A stretch of 64,000 nt of DNA from Capsicum annuum (GCF_002878395.1 NC_061115.1:52853013-52917012); one strand, 5' to 3'. Shown: positions 1 through 12,215, counted from the stretch's first letter. Notes: a model not told the origin generated them from the letters alone. Program-made: numbers and translations.

Positions 1-366
1 GCCTTCTTGGATTGGTTCTTTCCCCAAGAGTTGAGGGAAACACATATAGAGGAGTTTGTGAACCTTAAGTAGGGAAGGATATTTTTCAAGGAATATGACT
101 TGAAGTTTTACAAATTGTCAAGGTATGCTCTTGATTTAGTGGCTGACATGCGGGAGAGAATAAGGAAGTTTGTCCCTGGGTTAAATCAGGATTTGATTTT
201 GGAGAGCAAGACTTCCTTGTTGATTAAAGTTGTGGACATATCTAGGTTGACTGTTCATATGCAATGAGTAGAGGATGAAAAGAGGAAGCAGGAAAAGTTT
301 AGGGATAGACAGGGTAAGAGGAGAAGGTTTTCTGACTAGGGAGGTGCTCAGTCTCAGGGTGGTCAG
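1..366 (+). pseudogene. gag core fragment of E1
   Basis: Frame 1 reads as the C-terminal half of a retrotransposon gag domain: an FFPQELRE-like start, then a KEYDLKFYKLSRYA-like segment, then RIRKFVPGL and a DISRLTVHMQ-like helix, followed by a Lys/Arg-rich stretch. In-frame stops occur after FVNLK, after HMQ and in the basic tail. The sequence breaks off exactly at the left LTR of E2 and resumes at 8840 or 8845, where a QW-K-K-type sequence comparable to the gags of E5 and E6 continues. It enters the window already truncated, so the N-terminus is unseen. Confidence 0.85.
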
Positions 367-1881
367 TGATAACACTTAACTTACAAGTCAATTTGAGTAC
401 AAGGCGGTCGTCGTCAATATATTTACCCAACTTTAGAGTCAAGGTCGAATCCATGAGGAACCATGTGAGGGGCAATAAAATTAATTTGAAATGATAGTTA
501 CAAGTTAAATTCAAACAAATGGTACAAAAAGATAAAATGGGGGAGGTGAGTTCCTTCACTAATATTTCCTTTTGGGATTTTCTAGTATAAATTCAGGGCT
601 ATGAATAATTAGAGTTTTAATAACTATGAACGAAACTTGGGATTATGAAGTACTAAGGGAGTGACATATGGTAGTTAGTCATCAAAGTTGATTTATTAAG
701 TCAAATATGGATAGGTTTGGTTATAGATTTTGTTGCTAGTCTTTCAACAAAATACCAAACTTTCACCCATTGATCCTTTCGAATACCTAATGGATGTGTT
801 CAACCTCAATCAAGGGATCCCTAATTCTAGGATGACACCCAAGGCATAGTCAACCTCACTTTCACCCTTATTTCAAGATAGTGAGAATTTAGAAAACTAC
901 ACATATAATTGACTATCATTTCTTTGGTTTCCACATTCCTCTTTCGAGGATGATATAGATTCCTAAACTTCATCCAAAAACTTACTTTTGAAGATAGCCT
1001 TAGTTTTTTTTAGAGCTTGGAGCTTTCACCAATCAAACCCATATGAGTATTTGAAGTTTTCACCCATCAAATCTTAATCAAACTAGCATAGCAATAATAG
1101 AACCCATAAACATGAACTACCAAATAGATGCTAACAATAACCACCCACACAGACTTAGACCCCTATTCACACATAACTCCAAGAGGGAGATTTAGCTACA
1201 TATAAGATAAATAAGCATAGATATACCCATAATCTCCATTGAATTAATTGGTGGTAGATCTAAGTGAATGTTAGTTCAAACTTGGCTCCTCCAAAATATC
1301 AACTATGGAAGTGAGCAAATCTTCTACTTGGAAAGTCTCCAATGTATTCTTCACCCAAAATTTATACAATATTTTTTTCTCCAAAAATGGAGCCTACAAA
1401 GTCTCTAGCTAAACCTAGAAAAATCAGGGAAGAAAGAATGTGATGGAATGGATGATACATCCAATTAGCATTTGAGTGTTTTTGTTCAAATTGGGATCAG
1501 CACATGGAATTACAATTTTGCCCTTGGGCTGAACATTTTCACCAAGCTGTGATCGCACAAGTCTGGCTGCGATCTCAGCTATGAAACCACGATTGAGTTC
1601 CAGGGTTGTGATTGATTGACCATCTTGACTGACTGTGACCGTGGCCTATGGACCGTGAACACGATAACTGAGGCTAGTTCACTGTAGGTCTTCAGCTGTA
1701 CTTTTTCTGCTCCCTTTTTGATTATTTCAAGCTCCAATCCACATCTCTTTGTCTTTTAACCTATTCCTGCAAAGAGTGGATACTAGTTCATTAAATCACA
1801 ATTATTACTCATTTACTCATTTGAGACAATGTAATATACGCTAAAACTAAGTTCGATGAGTGATAAAATCACCACTCATCA
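367..1881 (-). repeat. E2 3' LTR (left copy)
   Basis: 1515-bp LTR beginning TGATAACACTTAAC and ending CACTCATCA on the plus strand. It carries the GGCGGTCGTCGTCAATATAT block and a 'gaatccatgaggaac' phrase seen at the R/U5 end of many Athila/Tat-type LTRs. It aligns along its full length with 7321-8839. Short ORFs within it are fortuitous. Confidence 0.88.
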
Positions 1882-3687
1882 ACATCCACAACTTAAGCAT
1901 TTGCTTGTCCCCAAGCAACACTACTTCTTTACCATGAGCTAGAATTATTTACGCCCAAATTTCATACCTTAAGGTCCATAACAACTTCAACTTGAATTAC
2001 AACTACAAATAGCTCATTGTACATATTCTATACTAATTTCACAACACCCCTCATTATAAAATACCATACTCAAAGAATGCATACGACTTTAAAGAGAAAT
2101 CAAACAATGAAAACCAATACTCTAGAAGTGGCTTAGCTTTTGACTAAAACTAAACCATACTCCACTTGCCTTATTATCCGGGAGGTGACAAAAATCACTT
2201 ACCTTAACTTGTTTGCATGCCCATTTCACAAGAAAGGAAAGGTTCAGAGACCAAACTACCGAACAAGTAACAAGGAATTTTAAGTGCAAAATTCTTCCCT
2301 CACAAAAGTAATCTCAATGCAACAAGTATCATGCCATAGGCCTGCCCCTATATTCAATCTCCACTACAAAGAAAGTAAATGGGTGAAGATCTCAAAGGAA
2401 TTTCTAAGCTTGTAACATAGGTTTGGGTTAGGGTAGGATATCATTTACAGAACTAGGTTATACCTTACCTTGAAAATCTACATCACACTTTACAACACTC
2501 CTCCTTTCAACTAAGGGCCACTCTACTTTGTTTTTTCTCTTTTCTTATGACTACTTTTCACTTCCTTTGTTCACCGCTTTTCTTTCATTTCATTTTCTTG
2601 CAATTTTCTTGCAAAACTTTCCTTTTTTGGGTCCTTTCTTTTTTATAAACATATGTTTTTAACACTTAGGCATATTTGGCATTTTCACTAATACTTCGTG
2701 GTCCCAAACTTAATTTCATAGATTTTTACCACCCATAACTTAGCCTTTTAGCCTCACATTGTATTTTCAAGTTCAAGGAGGGTATGGTTCAAAGAAGGAT
2801 AAAATAAAAGGTTCGCGACTTGTAATGTTTTTGCTAAAGAAAGGTAAAAATGCTCAAAGTGGGTACTAGGGATTTCAATTATAAATGGATAGGCTTTTTA
2901 AGCTAGAGTGGGTTCCAAAATCACAAAGAGGGCCTAAGATCATTTCTCCAACCAAATACAATCAAAATTAGTTTTGAAAGATTAATGGGGCAAGTTCTAG
3001 ATAACACAAGTATACAAGAGAGGAATGCAATATTCTCACCACACATGACATGCAAAATTTGTTAAGGGAGCTCAAATATCCCTCTTGATGGAAACAATCA
3101 TGGAGTATTTATTACTATTCACAAGTCAAAAATTTGTGGAGCCACAAAAAGAGAAAAGGATTTGTTACAACATTGCTCACTTCCATGCCCTTGTTTTTTT
3201 TTCAAAAACTTAGGATGAAGGTGGTTTCTTGATTTGCCATACCACTATGCACAAACTGCTAACATATGGCGACAGCTATAACCAAATCCTTCGTTTTATA
3301 TCTTGGCTCAAAATGTGCACACTAACCATATGGCTACTCTGTCTTTGCCAATGGTGTACAAAGTTATCCGAGACTTATAAAACAAAATAAATGCCATAGG
3401 TACTTTAACTTTCCTCGCATCTTCGACAGTTATGCTATGGGTACTCAGAATTCCCCTGCATACTTGTCCCAACATCACTATGATCCATAATAAAAGTTAA
3501 AGTACGTATAGAAAACTAGAAATAAAAGAAAAGCATGATAATCCATAAAACTTGGGCACCATCCAGGTACCCAGGAATGTAGCATCAAAAACATAAGAAC
3601 CAATATCTACAACATCATCCAAAATAGTCATAAATAGAAATATCTGGTACCGCAACCCAACACAATATAAATTTGGGGCCACCCCTA
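1882..3687 (-). other. E2 3' untranslated region
   Basis: About 1.8 kb with no supported coding frame. The first bases after the LTR (ACTTAAGCATTTGCTTGTCC, 1891-1910) match the conserved phrase that lies just inside the 3' LTR of Athila/Tat-lineage elements, where the polypurine tract should be; here the purine run is eroded on the minus strand. The rest is AT-rich with poly-T and poly-A runs, e.g. near 3190. Confidence 0.6.
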
Positions 3688-5004
3688 CTAAAATAAATGC
3701 AGTGATCTCACTGCATGTGTAACAAGAAAAGAGTAAAAGGGACTCCCTCTATCCACATCTCTAGCTATATCCTTCGCTGACTTGAAATCATCAGTTGACC
3801 ACTCTTCAGGTGCCTTATATTCACTATGCAATCTTGGTGAAGGTAATGGTTGGTTGGGTTTGAGCACCTTGAAGATGCCTTTCAACCCCTTCCATAGATT
3901 TTTGAAAATTTTTTCTCTCTTTTTCTCTCTATTTACTATTTCATCATATGAGTCATTGAGGTCCCTATAAGATTCAGCTAGGGCTGAATAACCTCTTTCC
4001 AGGCTAGACACTATGGCACCCTACTTCTTCTGCTCCGCTATGTAGTTATCATAATCTGATTTTGCCACATACAAATGACGAGCACTAGAGGACTCTCTTG
4101 GTCTCTAAGGTAGTCTGCACAGCAGTTCTTTAATCCCTTATATTTCAATAGATATATCATCAAAGGCAGTGGCTGACAGGGGTCTATAAGAGCCCGTGTC
4201 CTTATGGACTGATTTTCCTGAGTCCATTTTTCTCTTCTTAATTTGACCTGGTGCGCCTTTGCCTTTGAATTTGAGTGGGCAGATGAGGGATCCAGGGATC
4301 ACTCAAGTTTCTATATCATAGGTCTACACTCCCACTCTCTTGCTTAACTTATTGATAAAGGAATGAAAGAGAAAATGAGTACCTCCCTAGTTCTTGAAAT
4401 ACCGCCACTTTGAGAGAGCAATCTCACCTATGTTCAGAGCAATGATAGATAAGATGCAAGCGACCATCTGATCTCTCAGGTCTGTAATAGTAGTCATATG
4501 TGTGCATGGTGAGACTCTGCTATAGATGATGTTCAGCCATAACCTGGCTTCAGCCTTGAAATCCTTTATTAAAATATCTCCCTTAGTGGTGACCCATGGC
4601 ACTTCTTTTCTAGGGCATAAAACATTAGCCATCCAAGTCCCTGGCTCGCACCCCTTGGAACTGAATTTCCCCATGTCAGCATTTGGGAGCCCGTTTAGTG
4701 AATTAATTTTCTCTGCTACAAAGTTGACCAATTTACCCTAGATTTTCACTGCTGGGTCTTTGAGTGAAACTACGTAGAGGTTTGTGTAGAATTCATGCAC
4801 CTATTGCTAATTTGCTAAATAGGGTTCTAGGGAAAAACATGTCCACTAGGTTGTAGTGAGTTTGGTATGAAATTTTGGAAACTTTTCATCCACCTTTTCT
4901 AAGCTGATACCCCTTTCAAGAAGTAACTTTGTTCTATGGAAGTCTGCAAGATACTGGTGTTGGTATTCTGCAAACATGAATCAGGTATCATCAAAATCTC
5001 CCAT
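3688..5004 (-). pseudogene. env-like / 'putative plant transposon protein' ORF relic of E2
   Basis: Reads leftward from an ATG at 5004. Recognisable segments: QYLADFHRTKLLLERGISL, then a VHEFYTNLYVVSLKDP motif, GKLVNFVAEKINSLNGLP, a RLWLNIIYSRVSP segment and a hydrophobic helix (4387-4731), then a Lys/Arg/Glu-rich coiled-coil-like tail (3688-4011). The 'REFYANL...INxLLGLP...W...xSRLxP' pattern is that of the plant family called putative plant transposon protein (I believe Pfam PF20167), often found after pol in Athila-type elements and annotated env-like. At least three stops interrupt it. Function in the family is unproven. Confidence 0.65.
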
Positions 5005-6029
5005 TTTTGAGTAGCTTAGAATCTATAAACATTGTAACTTAGGTCAATATTAGCATAAACACATCAAAAACATGCTAGAGCAAGCATATAAGATCACGTG
5101 GCAGTATTATAGAGGGTTTTAGGGTTAACAAAGGTTGTGCAAAATTTTTACTTCCTGTCAAAGCATGCTCTTAGGTATGGAAATCGCGTACTGATAAATG
5201 CGATCATGATAAGACAATTGCATTATCGGAACCGCAATTGCAGTACTAGAATCCAAATTTGATAGGTTCTACACATTGTTCGAATTTCAAATTTAATCCC
5301 AATCCCTTATTCTAACTAGGCATAGCAATATTTTAAATAATGAAGTTAAGACTAGAATGTGTGATCATAGACCCAAATGCAAAGGAATTGATCAAGGAAT
5401 TCGTAGGGGTATTTAATCGAATAAAAGGTGTACATGACAATTTAAGCAGCTTAAAGCATAGTTTTTGGCACTTAAAACTTCCCGAATTCGTGTGAACACC
5501 AACTATAGCAACTAACCATAATACAATTTAAATATACGCATGTATTAAGTAACTAAAAGCACTATTGTAGGCTGCACTCTACACTACAAGCTCTATACAT
5601 GCATTTTATGTTCATAATAAGGAGGTAAGGACTACATACCATGTATAGAGATTCAAGTAGATTGAAATGATAATTAGAGATACCAAAAAAATCTCAAAGT
5701 TAAGGAGAGTTTTAGAGAGAATTTAAGAGAGGAATTATGACAAAATGGGAGTTGTATGGTCACTTTAAGTTGATTAGACCGTGGTCATAGTCCGTTCTAT
5801 TACGATTGCAATCACACAGCCTCCACGATCATGGTGGCACAGGCCGTGGTTGCGGTAACTGAAACCAAATAATCAAGTTTCCTGCATTTCCTGCTTAGTC
5901 CTAGTTATCAATTCCACACGTCCCCTTTTTTAAATCCAATAAAAATTCCTCTCAGCACCTAAATTCTATGGGTTATGCATGCACAACATCAAAAATTTAT
6001 TCTACTCTACCATGCATCGAATGGAAAGG
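5005..6029 (-). other. E2 spacer between polyprotein end and env-like ORF
   Basis: About 1 kb of AT-rich sequence with no supported frame on either strand. Its position matches the pol-env spacer of Athila-type elements. Confidence 0.45.
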
Positions 6030-6560
6030 ATACGTGCCACTTTTTGTGGCATGATGGGCTGCCTCCCATCGAGCACTTAATTTAATGTCGTATCTCGACG
6101 CCTTTTCAATCCCCATTTATGTATCCACTTAGAGGATTTGCATTTCTTGCCCAATATTTGATCATTACATCTTTGAGGTGCATTGGGCAAGTGTAAGGTC
6201 ATGGTGATGAATTTTCTATCATGCCACTTCAAAGACTTGAACTTTTTACCTTACTTGTATCCATTTTGCAGTTTCGTGCATTGGGTAAAGGAGTGTGCAT
6301 CAATAAGCCATTCCTTTGACTTGGAGAGTTGAGTTCTTTGTCCATTATTGTGTGGGGCTCTATATGCTTCATTAGAATGTCAAATTCCAAAACATAAGAA
6401 TGGAGTTCCTTCTCTCCAACTGTCATCATTAACTCAGGTAGATAGACTTTTATCCAAAACAACAAGCATAATGTTGATAATTGGTTTGAATGGGGCCCTT
6501 CTCTTAATTTGGACTTGCATCCAACTCGGCATGCTTGCCCCAAAATAAACTAAAGTCTAC
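6030..6560 (-). pseudogene. 3' end of E2 gag-pol polyprotein frame (remnant)
   Basis: On the minus strand the segment 6030-6110 reads RRRDTTLN*VLDGRQPI, or in the next frame YDIKLSARWEAAHHA. This resembles the short conserved tail after which Athila/Tat polyproteins usually end ('...gttaa.gcgct..tgggaggcaaccca'). Upstream (6229-6543) there is an open frame without recognised domains. With the gag start at 7183, this implies deletion of nearly all gag and pol. Confidence 0.45.
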
Positions 6561-7000
6561 ATCAAGATTTACCATCGAGTCTTTTTTTTGGCTCTAGCAC
6601 CATTTCCTTTATTTGGGCTTCTTCTCCCTCATATGAGTTGGATGGTTGGGAAGCTATTGAGGAATCTCGCTACCAAACTCTTCATCATAGCTTGGTTCTC
6701 TTTTTAATAAACCTCCTCTTAGGGAGTGGGCAATGTTGTGATGTTTTTAAGAGTTATGTCCTTGCCCGATTCCCTTGCCTTTATAGTTTCCCGTTGGAAC
6801 ACCTCTTAGGACTTATGTAAGTCTTCAAGATTCTCCCCCGTTGCTTCCACTCAATCAAAAATAGAAAGTAACCTTGGGTCATATCTATTGGACTTAATAT
6901 ATTATTCCTTCTTTCCCTTTTTATAAAACCTATCAAACTCATAAGAGGAACTAGCAACTTGGTTAGTATAATAGGGGGAGAGGGTGTTTGGATACTCTTT

Positions 7001-7183
7001 CTAAAGTCCTTGTAGACTACACATAGGGAAACCATATCCCCAATTGGATTGAGATGGTAAAATATCTCCCTGGAGGGCATACTTACAATCTCTCCTGAAG
7101 TGTGGTCCGTAACAATACGAACATGACGGGTCACGATATGAATTCCAATCATTAAACTTATATTTTTTAGAAGATGCCATCAA
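7001..7183 (-). pseudogene. E2 gag-like start with zinc-knuckle-like motif
   Basis: A 60-codon minus-strand frame, starting about 116 bp inside the PBS, reads MASSKKYKFNDW then CSYCYGPHFRRDC. The Cys-X2-Cys-X3-His-X4-Cys spacing is close to, but one residue shorter than, the usual CCHC knuckle. It ends at a TAG at 7003. The start was chosen at the second Met, which fits Athila/Tat gag N-termini; the upstream sequence looks like leader. No downstream gag domain survives. Confidence 0.5.
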
Positions 7184-7298
7184 TAAAAGTAAACGTGAAA
7201 TAAAATCTACCTACAAAGAAAAATCACAAACAAATATTTACAAGCTTGAATTCAAGAAAGTAACTAAGATTGCAAACTAACTTAATACGCCAAATTAT

Positions 7299-7316
7299 TC
7301 CCCTGCAACGACTTCA
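7299..7316 (-). promoter_or_regulatory. E2 primer-binding site
   Basis: Minus-strand TGAAGTCGTTGCAGGGGA lies 4 bp inside the right LTR and matches 14 of 18 positions of the TGGCGCCGTTGCCGGGGA primer site common to Athila/Tat-lineage elements. This fixes orientation as minus and makes 7321-8839 the 5' LTR. Confidence 0.7.
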
Positions 7317-7320
7317 TTTT

Positions 7321-8839
7321 TGATAACACTCAACTTACACTTCAATTTGCATAAAAGGCGGTCGTCGTCAATATATTTACTAAACTTTGGAGTTAGGGTC
7401 AAATCCACAAGGAACAATATGAGTGGCGATCAAACTAATTTGAAATGATAGTTACAAGTTAAATTCAAAGAAATGGTAAAAAAAGATAAAATGGGGGAGG
7501 TAATTTCCTACACTAATGTTTCTTTTTGGGATTTTCTATTATAAATTTGGGCTAAGAATAATTAGAGTTTTAAAAACTATGCACGGATCTTGGGATTATG
7601 TATTACTAAGGGAGTGACATGTGGGAGTTAGTCATTAACATCATTTTAGTAAGTCAAATATGGGTATGTGTGGTTATAGATTTTGATGCTAGTCTTTCAA
7701 CAAAATACCAAAATTTCACCCATTGATCCTTTCGAATACCTAATGGATGTGTTTAAAATTAGCAACCACAATCTTAATCAAGGCATCCCTATTTCTAGGA
7801 TGACACCCAAGGCATAGTCAACCACACCTTCACCTTTATTTCTAAGATAGTGAGAATTTAGCAAATTACACACATAATTTTCTATCATTTCTTTGGTCTC
7901 CACATCTCTCTTTCGAGAATTATATATATTTCTAAACTTCACCCAAAACCCTTATTCCAAAGATAGCCTTAGGTTTTTTTAGTGCTTGGAGCTTTCACCT
8001 ATCAAACCCATGTGGGTATCTGGAGTTTTCACCCATTAAATCCCAACCAAACTAGCATAGCAATAATAAAACCCATAAACATGAACTACCAAATAGATGC
8101 TAATAATAACAACCCAAACACACTTAGACCCTTATTCACACAAAACCCCAAGTAGGAGATTTAGCTACACATAAGTTAAATAAGCATAGATATATCTATA
8201 ATCTCCATTGAATTAATTTGTGGTAGATCTAAGCGAATATTACTTCAAACTTGGATCCTCCATAATTAAGCAAATCTTCCAATTGAAAAGTCTCCAATGT
8301 ATTCTTCACCAAAAATTTATACAGTATTTTCTTCTAAAAAAATGAAGGCTACAAAGTTTCAAGCTTAACCTAGAAAAATTATGGAAGAAGGAATGTGATA
8401 GAATGGATGATACATCCAATTAGGGTTTGAGTATTTTTGTTCAAATTAGGATCACTACATTCAATTATAGTTTTGCTTTTGGGTTGAACATTTTTGCCAA
8501 GCTGTGATCGCACAAGTCTAGCTTTGATCTTGGCTATGTGACCGTAATTGACTTCTTTGGTCGTGACTGGTTGACTATCTTGACTGACCACGACTGCTGC
8601 CCATGGACCACGACCATGGTAACTAAGGCTAGTTTTCTGATGGTCTTCAGCTGTACTTTTTCTACTCCCTTTTGATTATTTTAAGCTTCAATCCATATCT
8701 CTTTATTTTTTCAACTACTATACTTGTAAAGTGTGGATATTAGTGCATTAAATCATAATTATGACTCATTTACTCATTTGAGACAAGGTAATATGCACTA
8801 AAACTGAGTGCAAATGAGTGAAAAAATCACCACTTATCA
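7321..8839 (-). repeat. E2 5' LTR (right copy)
   Basis: 1519-bp direct-repeat partner of 367-1881, starting TGATAACACTCAAC and ending CACTTATCA on the plus strand. The same GGCGGTCGTCGTCAATATAT block is at 7358. Substitutions and small indels separate the two copies throughout. E1 gag resumes immediately after. Confidence 0.88.
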
Positions 8840-9260
8840 GTCGATGGTGGAAAATAGTAAAATAAAGTAGCGGAGTTCTAGTTTCTACTAGCAAAGAGCA
8901 AAAAAAGAAATAGGGGAGTTCTAGTACCTACTCTTATACTAGTGCTCCTTACCAGTCAGGCGATAGGTGGTGACAAATTTTGAGCACAAGGTGCCCAATA
9001 TTAGGCAAGCGGAGGTCACTCAATTTCTTTATGCCCTCCTTATCGGTTATGTCATCATCCTCATTGGGGTAATTATGATGAAGAAAAGGATAAATGCTTC
9101 AAGTATGGCCAGGAAGGCCATCGGCTCAGGGATTATCCAGTTAATAAGGTTGCTATGGGGGCTTGTAAAATTCCTATGGCTTTATATTTTGCTTCTATAC
9201 CTGGTGGTATTGCATCTATTTTTGTTACTGCTCCTAATTCTAGTGTTGGTCAGAACAGGT
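8840..9260 (+). pseudogene. E1 gag tail with degenerate CCHC zinc knuckle
   Basis: Continues the gag split by E2. After a low-complexity linker with stops it reads KAPNIRQAEV-like and then the knuckle at 9095-9136: CFKYGQEGHRLRDY. The CX2CX4HX4C pattern is kept in spacing, but the second and fourth Cys are both Tyr, as expected from TGT/TGC to TAT/TAC transitions. RNA packaging function should be lost. The following KVAMGACKIPMA-like linker leads to the protease. Confidence 0.8.
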
Positions 9261-9790
9261 AGTATGCTTTGGTATCCCGACAGGAATTTGAGGCATCACC
9301 TGATGTCGTTACTGGTACATTATATCTTTTCTATCATGATGTATATTATTTGCTTGACTAGGGGTCTACTCTCTCCTATATGACTTTTTTTGTGGCTGTA
9401 TCTTTTATTTTTTATCCAAAAGTTATTTTAGATCTTTTTTTATTTCTACCTCAATAGGTGACTTAGTTATTTCAAAGAGTCTATAGGGGGTGTATGGTAT
9501 CTGTTGGTGGCATGCAGACCTTGGTAGATTTGTTTAAGTTGGGTTTGGTGGATTTTGATGTTATTTTAGGGATGAATTGGTAGCACTTCTGTTATGTGTC
9601 CTTGGATTGTTAGACCCATAGGGTTATCTTTAGGTTCCCTGGTGAGCCAATTATAGAATGAGAGGGTGGTTCTTTAGCTCTTACGGGAGATTTATTTCTT
9701 ATCTTAGAGCTCAGAGGTTAATTTCTAAAGGTTGTCTTTATTACTTGGTTTAAGTTAAAGATTCTAACTCGGAAGGTCCTTCTTTCCAAT
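9261..9790 (+). pseudogene. E1 aspartic protease remnant
   Basis: Reads YALVSRQEFEASPDVVTGTL, then the catalytic loop LLD*GSTLSY around 9351-9380 (Asp kept, next codon TAG), then a hydrophobic beta segment. Downstream are the second Gly-containing motif and a VDFDVILGM sequence (about 9549-9578), as in gypsy pepsin-like proteases of about 130 residues. Several stops and a frameshift break it. It leads without spacer into the RT linker, as usual for a gag-pol polyprotein. Confidence 0.8.
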
Positions 9791-10744
9791 CAGTTCTAGT
9801 GGTTAGTAAGTTTCTAGAGGTCTTTTCAGATGATCTTCCTGGTGTTCCTCCAGATAGAGAAATAGAGTTTGGTATTAACTTTGTTCTGAACACTCGTCCA
9901 ATTTTTATTCCTCCGTATAGAATGGCTCCGGCTGAGTTGAGGAAACTCAAAGAGCAACTTAAGGATCTTCTAGATAAGATATTCCCTATAGGGTGCACTG
10001 ATGTTGTTCGTGCACAAGAAGGATAGTTCCCTTTCGATGTGCATTGACTACAGGCAGTTGAACAAGGTGACAACCAAGAACAAGTATCCTTTTATAAGGA
10101 TATATAATCTGATTGATCAACTGCAAGGTTCTAAGTTTTTTCTTATGATAGATCTTCGGTCTGGGTACCATCAGGTAAATATTAGGGAGGTGGATATCTC
10201 TAAGATGGCTTTTCGTACTCGATATGGGCACTTCGAGTTTTTGATAATGTCATTTGGGTTGACTAATTCTCCAGCATCATTTATGGATCAGATGAATAGG
10301 GTTTTTGATCAGAATTTAGATCTCTTTGTTGTTTTATTTATTGATGACATTCTAGTCTATTCGAAGAGTGAGGTGGATAATGCTAATCACCTCCGTGTGG
10401 TGTTGTAGACCTTAAAGAAACACTAAGTATATGTCAATTTCTCCAAGTATGAGATATGGATGAATGCTATAACTTTCTTGGGTCGTATTATTTCAAGAGA
10501 GGGGATCATAGTAGATTCGCAAAAGATTGTTGTGGTGAAGGGGTGGCTTATACCCATGACTCCATCTGACATTTAGAGATTCTTGGGTTTAGCCTAGTAT
10601 TATAGGAAGTTTATGGAAAGATTTTCATCGATAACTGCTCCTTTGACTAAGTTAACTTAGAAGAAAGTCAAGGTTTCTTGGTCAGATGCTTGTGAAGGGA
10701 GTTTCAAGAAGTTGAAGGATAAGTTAACTTCATCTCTAATTCTT
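9791..10744 (+). pseudogene. E1 reverse transcriptase remnant
   Basis: Begins FLEVFSDDLPGVPPDREIEF, then IPPYRMAPAELRKLKEQLKD. At about 9985-10000 a short deletion/frameshift removes the usual fingers segment after LLDK. The frame resumes as [20 protein letters not shown] through [13 protein letters not shown] to the active site [12 protein letters not shown] (FIDD at 10337-10348), which is intact. It stops at a TAG (10406-10408); thumb/connection sequences with more stops follow. Family function: RNA-dependent DNA synthesis in the virus-like particle. This copy is inactive. Confidence 0.88.
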
Positions 10745-11125
10745 ACTTTATAAAAAAGCAATGATGGGTTTGTAGTTTATTGTGATACATCTCGGGTAGG
10801 GCATGGTTGTGTTTTAATGCATCGTGGAAAGGTGATTTCCTATGCTTCAGGCAGTTGAAGGTGCATGAGAGGAATTATCCTACTCATGATTTAGAGTTGT
10901 TGGCGATTGTGTTTTCCTTGAAAATATAGTGGCATTATTTGTATGGTGTGCACGTGGATATCTTTTTTGATCATAAGTCTATAGTATGTGTTCATCCAGA
11001 AAGAGCTTAGTATCAGGCAGAAATAATGGCTTAAGCTTCTCAAGGAATACAATATAAGTGTTAACTACCACCCAGGTAAGGCTAACGTGGTTGCTGATGC
11101 TCTTAGCAGGTTATCAATAGGAAGT
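10745..11125 (+). pseudogene. E1 RNase H remnant
   Basis: Starts at the first catalytic Asp motif [14 protein letters not shown] (Asp at 10783-10785). A frameshift near 10850 precedes a [18 protein letters not shown] stretch; the VHVDIFFDHKS motif follows near 10945-10980. The domain closes with YHPGKANVVADALSRL just before and at 11087-11110. The family removes the RNA template strand during minus-strand synthesis. Frame breaks make it non-functional. Confidence 0.85.
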
Positions 11126-12215
11126 TTGGCTTATGTGAAGGAAGAAAAGCCAGAATTGGGAAAGGATATTCATCACTTAGCTAATCTTGGAGTTCATCTC
11201 TTGGACTGCAAGGTTGATGGTGTGGTGGTGCTAGAAGTGGTTCGATCATCTCTTGGTCTAAAGATTAAGAAAAATCTAGTGATAGATCATATCTTGATAA
11301 TGATCAAGAGTGATGTTGGTGGGAAAAAGGTAGTGGTGTTTTAGATCGATTGGGATGGTACTTTACTGTACCAAGGGAGGCTATGTGTTCCTGACATCGA
11401 TAGTTTGAGACAAAGTATTTTGGCTTAGGTGATGATTTATGCTATGTTGTTCATCCCGTCTCGACTAAGATGAATCATGATCCTAAGGAGATCTATTGGT
11501 GGAATGGCATGAAGAGGGATGTGGCTTATTTTGTAGCCAAGTGCACCATGTGTCAACAGGTTAAGGTTGAGCACATGCGGCCAGGAGGGTTATATCAAGA
11601 AATTGATTTGCCCAAATAAAAGTGGAAAGTTATTAATATGGACTTCATTACTGGTCTATCTTGGTCTTGGAATCAATATAATTCAACTTGGGTCATCGTG
11701 GATAGGATGACTAAGTTTGTCAACTCTTTGGTAGTGCAGAATACCTTCTCGGTGGAGGATTATGCAAAGTTGTATCTTCAGGAGATTATGAAGCTGTATG
11801 GGGTGCCTGTTTTGATTATATCTAATCATGCCACATAGTTTACATCTTATTTCTAGAGATCTTTTTAGATAGAGGTAGGACTAAGGTTAGTTTGAGTACT
11901 ACTTTCCATCCGTAGATAGATGGGCAAGCAGAGAGAACTATTCAGACATTGGAGGATATGCTTTGGGCTTGTGTGATTAATTATGGTGGCAATTGGGTTG
12001 AGCTTCTACCTTTGGTGGAGTTTTCTTACAACAATAGCTATCATTCTAGTATTGGTATGGACCCTTTTGAGTCATTGTATGGCAGAAGGTGTAGGTCTCC
12101 TATTAGTTGGTTTGAGCTTGGCGACGCAAATATGTTTGGTCCCAACTTAGTTTACCAGGCTATGGAAAAGGTAAAGGTGATTCTGGAGAGGCTTAAGGTT
12201 GCTCAAAGTCCCTAA
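11126..12215 (+). pseudogene. E1 integrase remnant
   Basis: After a linker, an HHCC zinc-binding region spans 11452-11553 (HPVSTKMNH, then CTMC). The core follows: first catalytic Asp in MDFITGL (11641-11643), second position is Asn in IISNHAT (11824-11826) where Asp is required, and the Glu is in DGQAERTI (11931-11933). The GRRCRSPISWFELG segment near 12080-12120 is typical of this lineage. The Asp-to-Asn change and the stop/frameshift around 11836-11900 would abolish strand transfer. Confidence 0.87.

Larger units (their letters stand above)
367..8839 (-). mobile_element. E2: Athila/Tat-like Ty3/gypsy element inserted in E1 gag
   Basis: Two direct LTRs of about 1.5 kb (367-1881 and 7321-8839) bound a 5.4-kb internal region. 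Orientation is minus: a PBS-like site lies next to the right LTR, and the gag-like start, polyprotein end and env-like ORF read leftward. LTR ends are TGAT...ATCA. Flanks are GTCAG (362-366) and GTCGA (8840-8844), an imperfect 5-bp target duplication; dropping one copy restores the E1 gag frame. Protease, RT, RNase H and integrase are missing, so this is a deleted or non-autonomous copy. The two LTRs differ visibly (I estimate over 10%), so the insertion is old. Confidence 0.85.

Noticed and set aside
8967..9383. 138-codon hydrophobic plus-strand frame
   Set aside because: It is the wrong frame over the E1 gag knuckle and protease; the correct frame shows CFKYGQEGH and the DVVTG and GSTLSY motifs.
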